NCBI GenBank assembly: GCA_964531335.1
Contig: CAZHEV010000003.1
Span: 1-64,000 of the forward strand
Direction of reading: 5' to 3'
DNA: 64,000 bases
Origin: CAZHEV01 sp964531335 [NCBI: uncultured bacterium]
GTDB taxonomy: Bacteria; Eisenbacteria; RBG-16-71-46; CAZHEV01
The position numbers and the translations under genes are program-made. Each line of letters opens with the position of its first letter. Position 1 is the stretch's first letter. The notes under the pieces were generated by a model, which searched no databases, was not told the origin of the DNA, and worked only from the letters and a program-made list of their open reading frames with translations. Shown here in pieces: positions 8,089-16,322 of this stretch.

Positions 8089-8417
8089 CAGGGAGTTTGT
8101 TGGCGGCCTCAGGTTCAGCCAAAAAAAGCCAGTTTACGAAGAGGGTCACGTTCGGGGAGCCAAATTGTAAGCATCGAAACTCTACGGCACTCCAGGTAAT
8201 ACAAGACCCAGCAATTCGCGCTCTTGACAACTGCGCGGCCTGCGTGTCATAATCTGAGACATAATGCATGACATCCGGTCAATAGTGGTCAATCGATCCT
8301 CGACAATGTGCCGAGGTCAATCCGAGTGGCGTGCCATAAGCGGACAGCGAACGCCGGACTTTGAAGATAGAACATTTTCGGTTGGACTTCAAAGGAGTCA
8401 ATCGAAAGGAGGGGCGT
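8089..8417. other. Intergenic region upstream of the flavin reductase
   Basis: 329 bases without a gene. It contains one good promoter (8224-8253) and a predicted leader of about 155 bases before the next start. I see no riboswitch or terminator I can name. Confidence 0.5.
8224..8253 (+). promoter_or_regulatory. Sigma-70 promoter of the flavin reductase gene
   Basis: Perfect -35 TTGACA (8224-8229), 18-base spacer, CATAAT (8248-8253, five of six consensus positions). It points to the flavin reductase start at 8418. Confidence 0.6.
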
Positions 8418-8882
8418 ATGTCGGTATTGGGCGAGGTTCCGAAGAAGTACGTGACCAACGGGGTGTCGGTGATCGGAAGCAAGAGTGACGACCAGATAAA
8501 TGCCATGACGGCCGCTTGGGTGTGCAGGGCTTCGATAGATCCTCCGCTGGTCATGGTCGGCATAGGCTTCGAGAGGCGCTCACATCCGATGATCGCCGAG
8601 TCGCGCGTCTTCACCATCAGCGTGCTGAGGGAGGGCCAGAAGGAGGTGGCGCGTCACTTCGGGCGCACTCCGAAGTTCGGCCGGGAGAAGTTCGATGGCT
8701 ATTCTTACGAGATCGGAGTCACCGGTGCGCCCGTCTTGACGGACTGCTTGGCGGTTATGGAGTGCAAGGTCATATCGTCATTCGTAACCGGGGACCACGA
8801 GTGGTTCGTGGGGGAGATCCTGCGGGAGGAGTCCAAGGGTGCCGGCGAACCCTTGGTCTACAGAGCCACGGACTACAAGTGA
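8418..8882 (+). CDS. Flavin reductase-like (FMN-binding split-barrel) protein
   Basis: 154 residues with the pattern of the flavin-reductase-like domain. VPKKYVTNGVSVIGSKSDDQINAMTAAWV near the N-terminus forms the FMN phosphate-binding part. It is followed by PPLVMVGIGFERRSHPMI, FTISVLREGQKEVARHFG and a late ECKVISSFVTGDHEWFVGE segment. Such proteins bind FMN and either reduce it with NAD(P)H or act as flavoredoxins that pass electrons. The start at 8418 has a good AAAGGAGGGG ribosome binding site, and an earlier in-frame ATG lacks one. It stands alone, with its own promoter. Which partner it serves is unknown. Confidence 0.85.
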   Translation: MSVLGEVPKKYVTNGVSVIGSKSDDQINAMTAAWVCRASIDPPLVMVGIGFERRSHPMIAESRVFTISVLREGQKEVARHFGRTPKFGREKFDGYSYEIGVTGAPVLTDCLAVMECKVISSFVTGDHEWFVGEILREESKGAGEPLVYRATDYK

Positions 8883-8980
8883 CCGGCGTCAACAAGGAGA
8901 CCTACGCCGCCGGCATGCTTCATCCTGCCCGAAGGCCCTGGAATCTTCGGTGATATCGATGAAAGCGACATTCCGCGTTG

Positions 8981-10261
8981 TCATGTCACATCCCCGCGTT
9001 TGTCGGAATGCTCCATGAATTCTCCGGTCTCTACTATTCGGCTGATTCTATGGACGGCCGCGTACACTTCCCCGAAGCTGTTGTAGAGGGGCGCGAGACC
9101 CAGGCGTATGTTGTCGGGCTCCCTGAAATCGGGAATCAACTTCATCTTTCCCCCGGACGGATTCTTCATGGCGCTGCAGATGCGAAAAGCCTCGGCGTGC
9201 CTCAGGGAAACGTGTGATCCCCGAACTGCGGGGTCCTCCGGAGATGCGAGACTGAACTGCGAGGGATCCAGGATCTTGCGGGCAAGACCGATCAGGTAGC
9301 TTGACAGCCGCACGCTCTTTTCCCGAATGGCCTCGATGCCGGCCTCCAGAATCAGATCCAAACCCGGCCCCGCGGCCCGCATCGAAAGGACCGGCGGGGT
9401 TCCCGCCATAAAACGGGAAATGCCGCGGGCGGGTTTGAAGTCCCGGTCGAAAGCAAAGGGCTCATGCGCGGCGAACCAGCCCTGGATTGGACTGAAAAGC
9501 TCCTCTTGGCGATCCTTCTTCACATACAAGTAGGCCGGTGATCCCGGGCCTCCGTTTAGGTACTTGTACGTGCATCCGACGGCGAGGTCCGCACCGGCGG
9601 CGTTGAGCTCCACCGGGACCGCGCCCGCCGAATGGCTGAGATCCCATAGCACCATAGCCCCCGCGTCGTGCGCCGCTTTCGTGATCGACTCGATATCGTA
9701 CATGAAACCGCTTTTGAAGGCTACTTGGGTCAGACACACGAGGGCGGCGTCGGTGTCGATCAGAGAAAACAGATCGTCGATATCGATCGTAATCCCATCC
9801 CTCGAGCGCGCCAGTTTGAGAGCGAAGCCTTCGCCGGCGGCCCTTGCGATACCCCGAAGGACGTAGAGATCAGAAGGGAAATTGAACTCGTCGCTGACGA
9901 TGACCTTCCTGCCGCGCGCCGCGCCGAGGGCGGCCGATGCGAGCTTGAAGAGGTTGACGGAGGTGGAATCGGTCATGATCACCTCATCCTCTTGAGCGCC
10001 GATTATCCGTGCTATCTTGGCCCCCATCGCCCTGGGCAGGTCGATCCAACCATCGTTCCAGCCCTCGATCAGCCTCTTTCCCCACTGCTCCCTCACCGCA
10101 TCGGACACGACATCGGCGGCCGCGACGGGGAGTCTGCCGAGTGAATTGCCGTCCAGGTAGATCAGGGCGGGGTCGTCGATGACAAAGCGCTTTCTGAACG
10201 CGGCCAGGCGATCCCCGGCATCGAGCCTGGCGGCCTCTTCTCTTGTGTATTCGAATCCCAT
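8981..10261 (-). CDS. kynU: Kynureninase
   Basis: 426-residue PLP enzyme of aspartate aminotransferase fold type I, a normal length for kynureninase. Characteristic features are IYLDGNSLGRLP near residue 35, DLSHSAGAVPVEL, and the PLP lysine in CTYKYLNGGPGSPAYLYV, all typical of KynU. The reaction is hydrolysis of kynurenine to anthranilate plus alanine (or of 3-hydroxykynurenine) in tryptophan breakdown. No other kynurenine-pathway gene lies in the window. The enzyme may work with transporters and peptidases nearby to use tryptophan from peptides. Confidence 0.9.
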   Translation of the reverse strand: MGFEYTREEAARLDAGDRLAAFRKRFVIDDPALIYLDGNSLGRLPVAAADVVSDAVREQWGKRLIEGWNDGWIDLPRAMGAKIARIIGAQEDEVIMTDSTSVNLFKLASAALGAARGRKVIVSDEFNFPSDLYVLRGIARAAGEGFALKLARSRDGITIDIDDLFSLIDTDAALVCLTQVAFKSGFMYDIESITKAAHDAGAMVLWDLSHSAGAVPVELNAAGADLAVGCTYKYLNGGPGSPAYLYVKKDRQEELFSPIQGWFAAHEPFAFDRDFKPARGISRFMAGTPPVLSMRAAGPGLDLILEAGIEAIREKSVRLSSYLIGLARKILDPSQFSLASPEDPAVRGSHVSLRHAEAFRICSAMKNPSGGKMKLIPDFREPDNIRLGLAPLYNSFGEVYAAVHRISRIVETGEFMEHSDKRGDVT

Positions 10262-10354
10262 CGTGCTTCACGGTCCTTTCACGTGGCCTCATTCTAACCC
10301 CAAGCCCTCGGCTTATCCACCGGCGATTCGAGGGTTCTTTACGGCGTCGCGTGC

Positions 10355-10750
10355 ATGGGGGGCCATGGACGACGAACCGGAATAGGCCTTGAATCATACG
10401 AGAAGTCCGTACAGAATGACCCCAACGGCGGCTTGCTGGACTCCACCGTCGCCAACTACTGGAAGTCGAACGGCCCCCGCCGCGTCGGAAGCTACGCTGC
10501 AAACGGGTACGAGCTGTTCGACATGATCGGTAATGTCGCTGAGTGGTGTTCGGACATTTACGGCTTCGAGTACTACGCCGCGACCCCCGACTCGAACCCG
10601 ACCGGCCCCGAAACAGGGAAGTTCCGCGTCATTCGCGGAGGCGGTTGGCACACGGGGCCGGGCTGCGCAACTGTGGCTTTCCGCAACGGCCTTCGCAGCA
10701 ACTGGGCGGACTTGAGCTTCGGAATCCGCTGCGCGAGGCACGCATCTTGA
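10355..10750 (+). pseudogene. C-terminal remnant of a formylglycine-generating-enzyme (SUMF1) domain protein
   Basis: The open frame ends with an intact FGE-sulfatase C-terminal half: VGSYAANGYELFDMIGNVAEWCSD, then FRVIRGGGWHTG, and FGIRCARHAS at the stop. The N-terminal half of the roughly 200-300-residue family is absent, and the first ~30 codons look unrelated. There is no start with a ribosome binding site, so I read it as a gene fragment. The Cys pair of true sulfatase-activating enzymes is not apparent, so the parent was probably one of the general FGE-domain proteins. A CGGC-domain gene begins 11 bases after its stop. Confidence 0.7.
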
Positions 10751-10760
10751 GGAGGGACAT

Positions 10761-11207
10761 ATGATGGAGAAGGCAAGGGTCGGCATCATCATCTGCGACC
10801 GCTACCGCACATGTGCCGGCGGTAAGTGTTTTCGTTCGTTGCGCAACAGGGAAGGTGCCTTCAGCCGCTATGCGGACAAGGAGGTCGAGCTCGTTGGGTA
10901 CACCACGTGCGACGGGTGTCCCGGCGGCAATGTCGAGTATGCCGTGGAGGAAATGAAGAACAACGGTGCGGAGGCGATACACCTCGCTACCGGTTTCATC
11001 GTGGGCTACCCGCCGTGTCCTCATATCACCTATCTACGTGACTTCATCGAGGCGCGATATGGTCTCGAGGTCGTCTATGGCACTCATCCCATTCCGCAGA
11101 AGTATCTCGACATGCACGAGCGCCTGGGAACATGGGACGATCCAATGTGGCAAGCGATCATTCAGCCGACATTGGCTGATGAGAAGACGCGTCGGTCGTA
11201 CGACTAG
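10761..11207 (+). CDS. CGGC-domain protein, putative metal-binding (paralogue 1)
   Basis: 148 residues. The name-giving pattern is present: IIICDRYRTCAGGKCFRSLRN near the N-terminus, CDGCPGGNVEYAVEEMKNNGA, then TGFIVGYPPCPHITYLRDFIE and VVYGTHPIP. This is the CGGC domain (PF08821-like), a small Cys-rich domain predicted to bind a metal or act in redox chemistry. The biochemical function is not established. The start is backed by GAGGAGGGACAT immediately before the ATG. A second CGGC protein lies at 45212-45556, directly after the predicted selenoprotein flavoenzyme. Confidence 0.85.
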   Translation: MMEKARVGIIICDRYRTCAGGKCFRSLRNREGAFSRYADKEVELVGYTTCDGCPGGNVEYAVEEMKNNGAEAIHLATGFIVGYPPCPHITYLRDFIEARYGLEVVYGTHPIPQKYLDMHERLGTWDDPMWQAIIQPTLADEKTRRSYD

Positions 11208-12017
11208 CGACTGCGAAGAGCTCCCCCGGCTTCGAGAACAGCAAGGCAATCGCCGTCCGTCCGGCTGTTACGTGCCGAATCGCGGCAAGCCGCTCGGCCG
11301 GCCGCCACCGGCAGAGGTGCGGCTCGCGCGGTCTGACGTCGCTCACGCAAGTGCCTCCGGCCTTGCGGCCCCGTCCACGATATTCCCGTCGAGGAGGTTG
11401 ATGAGCCGCTTTGCGTGGCCTGCGTAAGTCGGAGAGTGTGTGACCATTACGATAGTGGCGCCCCTGTCATTCAGTGAGGTAAGCGAGCGCATAACGTCGT
11501 CGCCGTGGGCGGTATCGAGGTTCCCCGTGGGCTCGCCCCCGGCCCCGTAGTTGACCGCCGCGGCGAACGTCCCGTCGCCATGGTTCAGCAAAACCGAGAG
11601 GTTGTCGGAGAAGAGGTAAGCTACGAGGCCAGGGCCAGGCACAAGACCACCGCTAACGCTCTCTCCGACACGGTCACGTTACAACCCCCGGTGGGGCCCC
11701 AACGCTCCCCTTATGGCCGACCAGATGCTCTGAGCCCCGCCAATCCCGGCGCGATCTTGTCCCTGCCCGCCCGGAGGGGCGAGGTCCCTCCATGGCGGCG
11801 GAGGTGGCCTCTTGATATAATACGAGACAAACCCCCATTTGATGCGGGCAAACCCGGCGTTATATACTTGAGCTCATGCCCGGCCAATGCGAACCGGACC
11901 GCCGCCGAGAAATGTGAGATCGAGCTACTAGCCATGAGCGATACCGCCGCCAAGCGAAGCGAGATCAAGCCAATAACCCCGATGGATACCGCCGCCGCAT
12001 GGAGAAAGGAGCTTTGG
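11208..12017. other. Gene-poor stretch with gene debris and a 45-base tandem repeat
   Basis: No intact gene is seen here. It contains the FG-GAP/ABC chimeric fragment (11343-11642), a TATAAT -10-like box at 11817-11822 without a good -35, and in-phase 45-base repeats (11898-12032) that run into the start of the pentaheme cytochrome gene. A long open frame on the plus strand from 11505 fuses into the cytochrome gene, but its upstream part has no protein-like features and I treat it as spurious. Confidence 0.55.
11343..11642 (-). pseudogene. Chimeric debris: FG-GAP repeat fragment fused to the C-terminus of a MacB/LolD-type ABC ATPase
   Basis: The first ~36 codons contain FSDNLSVLLNHGDGTF, a textbook FG-GAP/VCBS repeat of a secreted protein. 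From about 11534 the frame becomes EPTGNLDTAHGDDVM...GATIVMVTHSPTYAGHAKR to the stop. That is the Walker B/D-loop and H-loop end of a MacB/LolD/FtsE-type ABC ATPase. The Walker A and signature parts are gone. Two unrelated gene ends joined in one frame indicate rearrangement, and I do not expect a functional product. Confidence 0.7.
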
Positions 12018-12032
12018 ATGAAACTGCCGGTC
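11898..12032 (+). repeat. 45-base imperfect tandem repeat, about 2.5 units
   Basis: Units start at 11898, 11943 and 11988, each beginning ACCGCCGCC and exactly 45 bases apart. They share GAGATC-A-GC in the middle and GAT at the end, and the third unit merges with the cytochrome ribosome binding site region. The period is a multiple of three and the repeats are in phase with the downstream gene (TAAEKCEIELLAMSD, TAAKRSEIKPITPMD). Confidence 0.6.
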
Positions 12033-13379
12033 CTTGTAACGGCGATTCTCGTGTTGACCGCCTTGGGTACGTTCGCCGGCGACGCGCCGGCGCCGGCGGG
12101 GGATGATGCCCTGGGCTCGCGTTCCTACGACGATTATGAACAGCCCGAGGCCTGCGCCACGTGTCACGTCGATTTCACTAGACAGCACGAGCAGGCGATG
12201 ATGTCCCAATCGCACACGCACCATTGGGATGAGATAGAGTACTTCGAGCTTGCGCTGCCGCACAGCGAGAAGGAGCCCAAGGTCGCCGACGTGGAGGCCG
12301 GTTGCAACGGCTGCCACGCCCCGCTCGCCTTCCTTGCGGGCGACATACCGCCAAAGCCGCCGGCCGATGGGACGCGCGCCAACGAAGGCGTAAGTTGTGA
12401 GGTCTGTCACTCGATCACGGGCTACTCCGGGGACGTTCCCGTCAACTACAATTGGATCTCCGAGCCCGGCGACGTGAAACAGGGTATACGGGGGAACATC
12501 GACAGCCCGTACCATGAGTCGGTGGCCAACCCGTTTCTGCATACGGCTGAGTTCTGCGGCACGTGCCACAACGAGAAGGACTCTTGGGGCCTGTACGTGA
12601 AGTCGACGCACCTGGAGTGGAAGGAGGGTCCCCACGCCAAGGCGGGCATCGTGTGCCAGGACTGTCACATGCCTCCGGCGGGCGGGGCAAGCGCGCTCAT
12701 GGCGCCTGAGCACCCCGACGTTCGCCAGCATCTGTTCCACGGAGCCCACGATACGGGAAAGCTCAAGGGTGTGATAGAGGTGCGAATACATCCCGAAGCT
12801 ACCGAGGCTGAGCCCGGCGACCGCGTTCACCTGAGAGCGGTCCTGGTAAACGCCAAGGCGGGCCACAAGGTGCCGACCGGGTCCGCCGAGGAGAGAGTGC
12901 TGTGGCTTCACGTCACCGCGACCGACAGCGAGGGGAACACATATCATCTGCCCGTCGATCGCAAGGGCTTTGAGGGCGAGGATTTCACCATAGCATCCTC
13001 CTCCGCTCTGGCGTACCAGGACATAGGGGACATAAAGGGCATTGCCGACTTCGAGGGCCTTCCGCGTGACGGGCTCGTTCCGGAAGGGGACCGCATCTTC
13101 AGGCTTCCATATCTCGACCCCAAGGGCAGGATGACGATAGCCCAGTGGAACACGGCGTCATTCGGCCCCGATTACCGGCTGGCGCCGTTGGAGGCGCAGA
13201 CCGAGGACTTCACCTGGACTCTGCCGGACGATATCCCAGAGGGGAAGGTCACTGTGAGGGCCGAGGTCTTCTACTCGCGCCTGGTGTCCTCGGTGGCCGA
13301 CTACCTGAAGGTGCCCGCGGAGGAGTACGAGCCCGTGCTCGTGGGCGAGCACACTACGGAGTTCGAGGTCTACTACTAG
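12018..13379 (+). CDS. Exported pentaheme c-type cytochrome with C-terminal beta-rich domain
   Basis: 453 residues with a signal peptide (MKLPVLVTAILVLTALGTFA). Five CxxCH heme sites lie at about residues 46 (CATCH), 96 (CNGCH), 127 (CEVCH), 180 (CGTCH) and 213 (CQDCH). The ~230-residue C-terminal half has no heme motif and looks beta-rich. The arrangement resembles cytochrome c554-like multiheme proteins. The start at 12018 follows AAAGGAGCTTTGG. An upstream in-frame extension would remove the signal peptide from the N-terminus. The next gene, 16 bases after the stop, encodes a beta-barrel with its own heme site, so the two probably form one electron-transfer unit at the outer membrane. The electron partner is unknown. 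Confidence 0.85.
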   Translation: MKLPVLVTAILVLTALGTFAGDAPAPAGDDALGSRSYDDYEQPEACATCHVDFTRQHEQAMMSQSHTHHWDEIEYFELALPHSEKEPKVADVEAGCNGCHAPLAFLAGDIPPKPPADGTRANEGVSCEVCHSITGYSGDVPVNYNWISEPGDVKQGIRGNIDSPYHESVANPFLHTAEFCGTCHNEKDSWGLYVKSTHLEWKEGPHAKAGIVCQDCHMPPAGGASALMAPEHPDVRQHLFHGAHDTGKLKGVIEVRIHPEATEAEPGDRVHLRAVLVNAKAGHKVPTGSAEERVLWLHVTATDSEGNTYHLPVDRKGFEGEDFTIASSSALAYQDIGDIKGIADFEGLPRDGLVPEGDRIFRLPYLDPKGRMTIAQWNTASFGPDYRLAPLEAQTEDFTWTLPDDIPEGKVTVRAEVFYSRLVSSVADYLKVPAEEYEPVLVGEHTTEFEVYY

Positions 13380-13394
13380 GAATAGGAGGATCGA

Positions 13395-14663
13395 ATGACG
13401 ACGATGGGACGGATGGTTTGCGCCGTGGCGCTGGCGGCGACTCTGCCGGCGCTCCTGATCTTCAGCGCCGGGGATGCCGAGGGGATGCCCGGCTTTGCGC
13501 GAAAGTACAAGTTCTCATGCAAGACGTGTCACGGCCCGGCTCCGAGGCTCAAGCCCTACGGCGAGGAGTTCGCGGGTCGTGGATTCCGTCTCGAGGATCC
13601 CGCGCAGGAGCCAGCCAGGGCCACGTACGACGTGGGAGATCCGATCCTCGAGCTAAGCCGTGAGTTTCCGATCGGGGCGAGGCTCGAAGGGTTCGTGTCC
13701 TTCAAGGAGGACGCGGACGCGGAGCAGGACGTGGAGTGGCCCTGGGCGTGGAAGATAATATCGGGCGGACCGCTCTCCTCGAGCATCTCATACTATTTCT
13801 ACTTCCTCATAGAGCGAGGGGAGGTCGAGGGATTGGAGGACGCGTACCTTCAGATCAACTCGATATTCGGTCTTCCCGTGGACTTGATGCTGGGCCAGTT
13901 CCAGGTGAGCGATCCCATGTTCAAGCGAGAGGCGCGGCTCGAGCGAGCGGACTACGAGATCTACAAGGCCGAGGTGGGCCTCTCCGGGCTCGACCTGACC
14001 TACGACCGGGGCGTCATTCTGGGGACCGAGGCGCCCGGCGGCATAGAGACCGTCTTTCAGGTGGTCAATGGAAACGGGATCCCCGGAGCGGATGGGGACC
14101 GTAACTTCGACGACGACGATTACAAGAACCTGGCGCTCCGTTTCGCGCGCGGCTTCGAGGAGATAGGGCAGGACATAAAGGACGCCAGGATAGGAGTGTT
14201 CGGATACTGGGGCAAGCAGGCCGCCGCTGACACCCCGCCTTGCTGCGCGAAGAACGAGACCTACTACTTCGGCGCTGATCTCAGCGCGATGTTCCGAGAC
14301 ATCTGCCAGCTCAACCTTCAGTACCTGGAGAGACGGGACGACGATCCCTATTTCACGGACTCGGCCCCGGGGGACTTCGAGACCCGCGGGGGCTTCGCGG
14401 AGATCCACTTCTTTCCCCAGGGACAGGACGGACGCTGGATCATAACGGGGCTGTACAACTTCGTGGAGACGGATCCTCCGGACGGGGCCTTGAACGGCGC
14501 CGGCCCGTCGTGGGCCACGCTTGTGCCCTACACCAGGCATCACAGCGCCTCGCTCACCGTGAACAGGCTTCTCGCCCGGAACGTGAGGCTGCTCATGGAG
14601 GGCGGCTACGACATGGAGGATGAGCGAGGTACGGGCACTATCGGCCTGAGCGCCGCGTTCTGA
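13395..14663 (+). CDS. Outer-membrane beta-barrel protein with an N-terminal monoheme site
   Basis: 422 residues. A signal peptide is followed by MPGFARKYKFSCKTCHGPAP with a heme site CKTCH at 42-46. The motif FARKYKxSCxTCH...LKPYGEEFAGRGF is typical of a family of heme-tagged porin-like proteins. The rest is rich in alternating strands (SSSISYYFYFLIERGEVEG, LALRFARGFEE, SASLTVNRLLARNVRLLMEGGYD) and ends in Phe (GLSAAF), as outer-membrane barrels do. It lies 16 bases after the pentaheme cytochrome gene with a GGAGG site. I infer an electron conduit or a cytochrome-linked pore. Whether it moves electrons across the membrane, as MtrB-type systems do, is not shown. Confidence 0.8.
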   Translation: MTTMGRMVCAVALAATLPALLIFSAGDAEGMPGFARKYKFSCKTCHGPAPRLKPYGEEFAGRGFRLEDPAQEPARATYDVGDPILELSREFPIGARLEGFVSFKEDADAEQDVEWPWAWKIISGGPLSSSISYYFYFLIERGEVEGLEDAYLQINSIFGLPVDLMLGQFQVSDPMFKREARLERADYEIYKAEVGLSGLDLTYDRGVILGTEAPGGIETVFQVVNGNGIPGADGDRNFDDDDYKNLALRFARGFEEIGQDIKDARIGVFGYWGKQAAADTPPCCAKNETYYFGADLSAMFRDICQLNLQYLERRDDDPYFTDSAPGDFETRGGFAEIHFFPQGQDGRWIITGLYNFVETDPPDGALNGAGPSWATLVPYTRHHSASLTVNRLLARNVRLLMEGGYDMEDERGTGTIGLSAAF

Positions 14664-14764
14664 GGATCGCGACCGGCCTGACTTGGTGACGCCCTTGGCC
14701 GGCTTCTTCGCCCATGAGCATTTCACTTATCCGTCACGCTTGTCGGACGCTACCGCGTTTCCTT

Positions 14765-16072
14765 TCACTCATCAGCCCGGAGCTTAGGCGCGAGGAACCG
14801 AGCGACATCCTCGTGGACCATGAAGGATAGCATCTTGAGCTTGATGAAGTCGTCGCGGAAGAAGTAGTAGCCGTTCTGCTTTCCCCAGGTAGCGCTGCTC
14901 GCCGAGTCCTTTATGAGAAACCAGTCCCGGCCCCCGACCTCGGTCATGGCGAGCAAGTGCACGCCGTGATCGTCCGTCGAGGTCTTGTTGTAGAACCGGA
15001 ACTCGCGCGAGTCCTGATCTATGTACTCCTGGGGGATGTCGAACGTGGGCACGATCGCGGCGTCTTCGAAGCCGTATCGCCCCGGCTCCGATACGTCGCC
15101 GCCGATGACGACGGTGTATCCGTCAGCCGCGGCGCGGGTGAGGATCTCGTAGAACTCGTTCAGCGGCACGTTGTGGTAATTCTCCGTCGGCCGCCAGTTG
15201 TCCGGAACGTCGTACTCGGCCTTGGTGTAAAAGGGCAACGACAGCGTCGACATGAACTGCACGTAGTCTCCGAGGTCGAGCTGGAGAACCTCCTCGAGAA
15301 ACCGTTTCGGGGTGTAGAGCTCACCCTCGTACTCGAACTCCTCGGGCGGGCGCCCCATGAACCTGTCGAGGATCACCCTGATCTGACTTATGATGGTGGC
15401 CTGGTCCCAGTAGTTTTGATCCTTTTTCGATCGCAGGTAATCGGACATCTCGTCCGCCATCTCGTCGTGGTCGTACTTGTCCAAACCAGGGGCGAGACCG
15501 GGGTACGCCGAGGCGGGGACAATGCCGTATTTCTTCAAGATGATGGAGACGGCGTCGCTTTCGGAGCCCTGTGAAAAGGGCTGGCATCCGCGCTTGTCGA
15601 TGTATCCGAGCGCCTTCTCGACGTACTCCCAGTAAACCGTGTACATCTCCGAGAGCTTGATCTCCTGTCCCGTGAGGCGCTCGACCTCCGACTCGAAGAA
15701 GGAGGTCGCCGAGAAGCTCCAGCAGGTGCCCGTGCGGTACTGGCGAACCGGCTGAAAATGGAATGGGGCCTCGAACGCCTCGGGGGATTCCGGCTTGACG
15801 ATGCCGGTCCAGTCGAAGACAACGACCTTTTTCTCATCCGCTTTCTTCTTCTTTGCGTCGCAGTGGGCCTTTTGTATCGCGGCCGTAACGCTGTCCCGCA
15901 CCGCCTTGAGGCTGTCGGCCTCCTGTCTCATGCTTTCGAGCGCGGGATCGCGGTACCTCTTCTCGTATTTCACGTGATCACGTCGGCCGCCCTCGCTCGA
16001 TTGGCCGAAAACCGGTGAGGCGCATGCCGTCGCTAGAAACCCGATGATGCTCAGACGAAGAAAGCCGTTCAT
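14765..16072 (-). CDS. Exported C1B-type cysteine peptidase (bleomycin hydrolase/PepC-like)
   Basis: 435 residues with a signal peptide. The papain-fold nucleophile is in QYRTGTCWSFSATSFFESE, and the His is in STDDHGVHLLAMTEV. The third position, normally Asn in KNSWG, reads IKDSASSATWG here, so Asp stands where Asn is usual. Some exported members of this family share that. A charged, Lys-rich N-terminal segment (KKKKADEKK) precedes the peptidase domain. The start at 16072 is set by AGGAGGTTAAC just upstream. It is an exported aminopeptidase or endopeptidase candidate that fits the peptide-using profile of the window. Confidence 0.85.
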   Translation of the reverse strand: MNGFLRLSIIGFLATACASPVFGQSSEGGRRDHVKYEKRYRDPALESMRQEADSLKAVRDSVTAAIQKAHCDAKKKKADEKKVVVFDWTGIVKPESPEAFEAPFHFQPVRQYRTGTCWSFSATSFFESEVERLTGQEIKLSEMYTVYWEYVEKALGYIDKRGCQPFSQGSESDAVSIILKKYGIVPASAYPGLAPGLDKYDHDEMADEMSDYLRSKKDQNYWDQATIISQIRVILDRFMGRPPEEFEYEGELYTPKRFLEEVLQLDLGDYVQFMSTLSLPFYTKAEYDVPDNWRPTENYHNVPLNEFYEILTRAAADGYTVVIGGDVSEPGRYGFEDAAIVPTFDIPQEYIDQDSREFRFYNKTSTDDHGVHLLAMTEVGGRDWFLIKDSASSATWGKQNGYYFFRDDFIKLKMLSFMVHEDVARFLAPKLRADE

Positions 16073-16196
16073 GTTAACCTCCTTGGAATTGCGCGACAAG
16101 ATTGGATCGTCTGGATATTACATGAGTTGCCGTCCGCACGCAACGCCGGGATATTAGTGGAATATTAGAGTGTGGAAGTGGTGCCATCACAGCGTA

Positions 16197-16202
16197 TATA
16201 AT
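16197..16202 (+). promoter_or_regulatory. -10 box candidate for glutamine synthetase
   Basis: Perfect TATAAT 121 bases before the glnA start, with only a weak -35 (TGGAAG region at about 16173). No sigma-54 GG-N10-GC site was seen. An activator may be needed. Confidence 0.3.
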
Positions 16203-16322
16203 ACTGGGGCGCATCGCCGGGAAGGCAAGCGAGACCAAGGCAGATGACATTCGCGATGGCCTGAGGTCCGCTCCGGGCGGACGTCTTCATCCAGAGGCAA
16301 TCAGAGCTGGACCGGAGGAGCA

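Noticed and set aside
11505-12017. N-terminal extension of the pentaheme cytochrome gene
   Set aside because: The extension is Arg/Pro-rich, overlaps antisense gene debris, and would put the signal peptide in the middle of the protein. The ATG at 12018 has a good ribosome binding site.
14673-14702. Terminator hairpin CCGGCC/GGCCGG between convergent genes
   Set aside because: Only six pairs with an 18-base loop and no T-run, so it is too weak to call.
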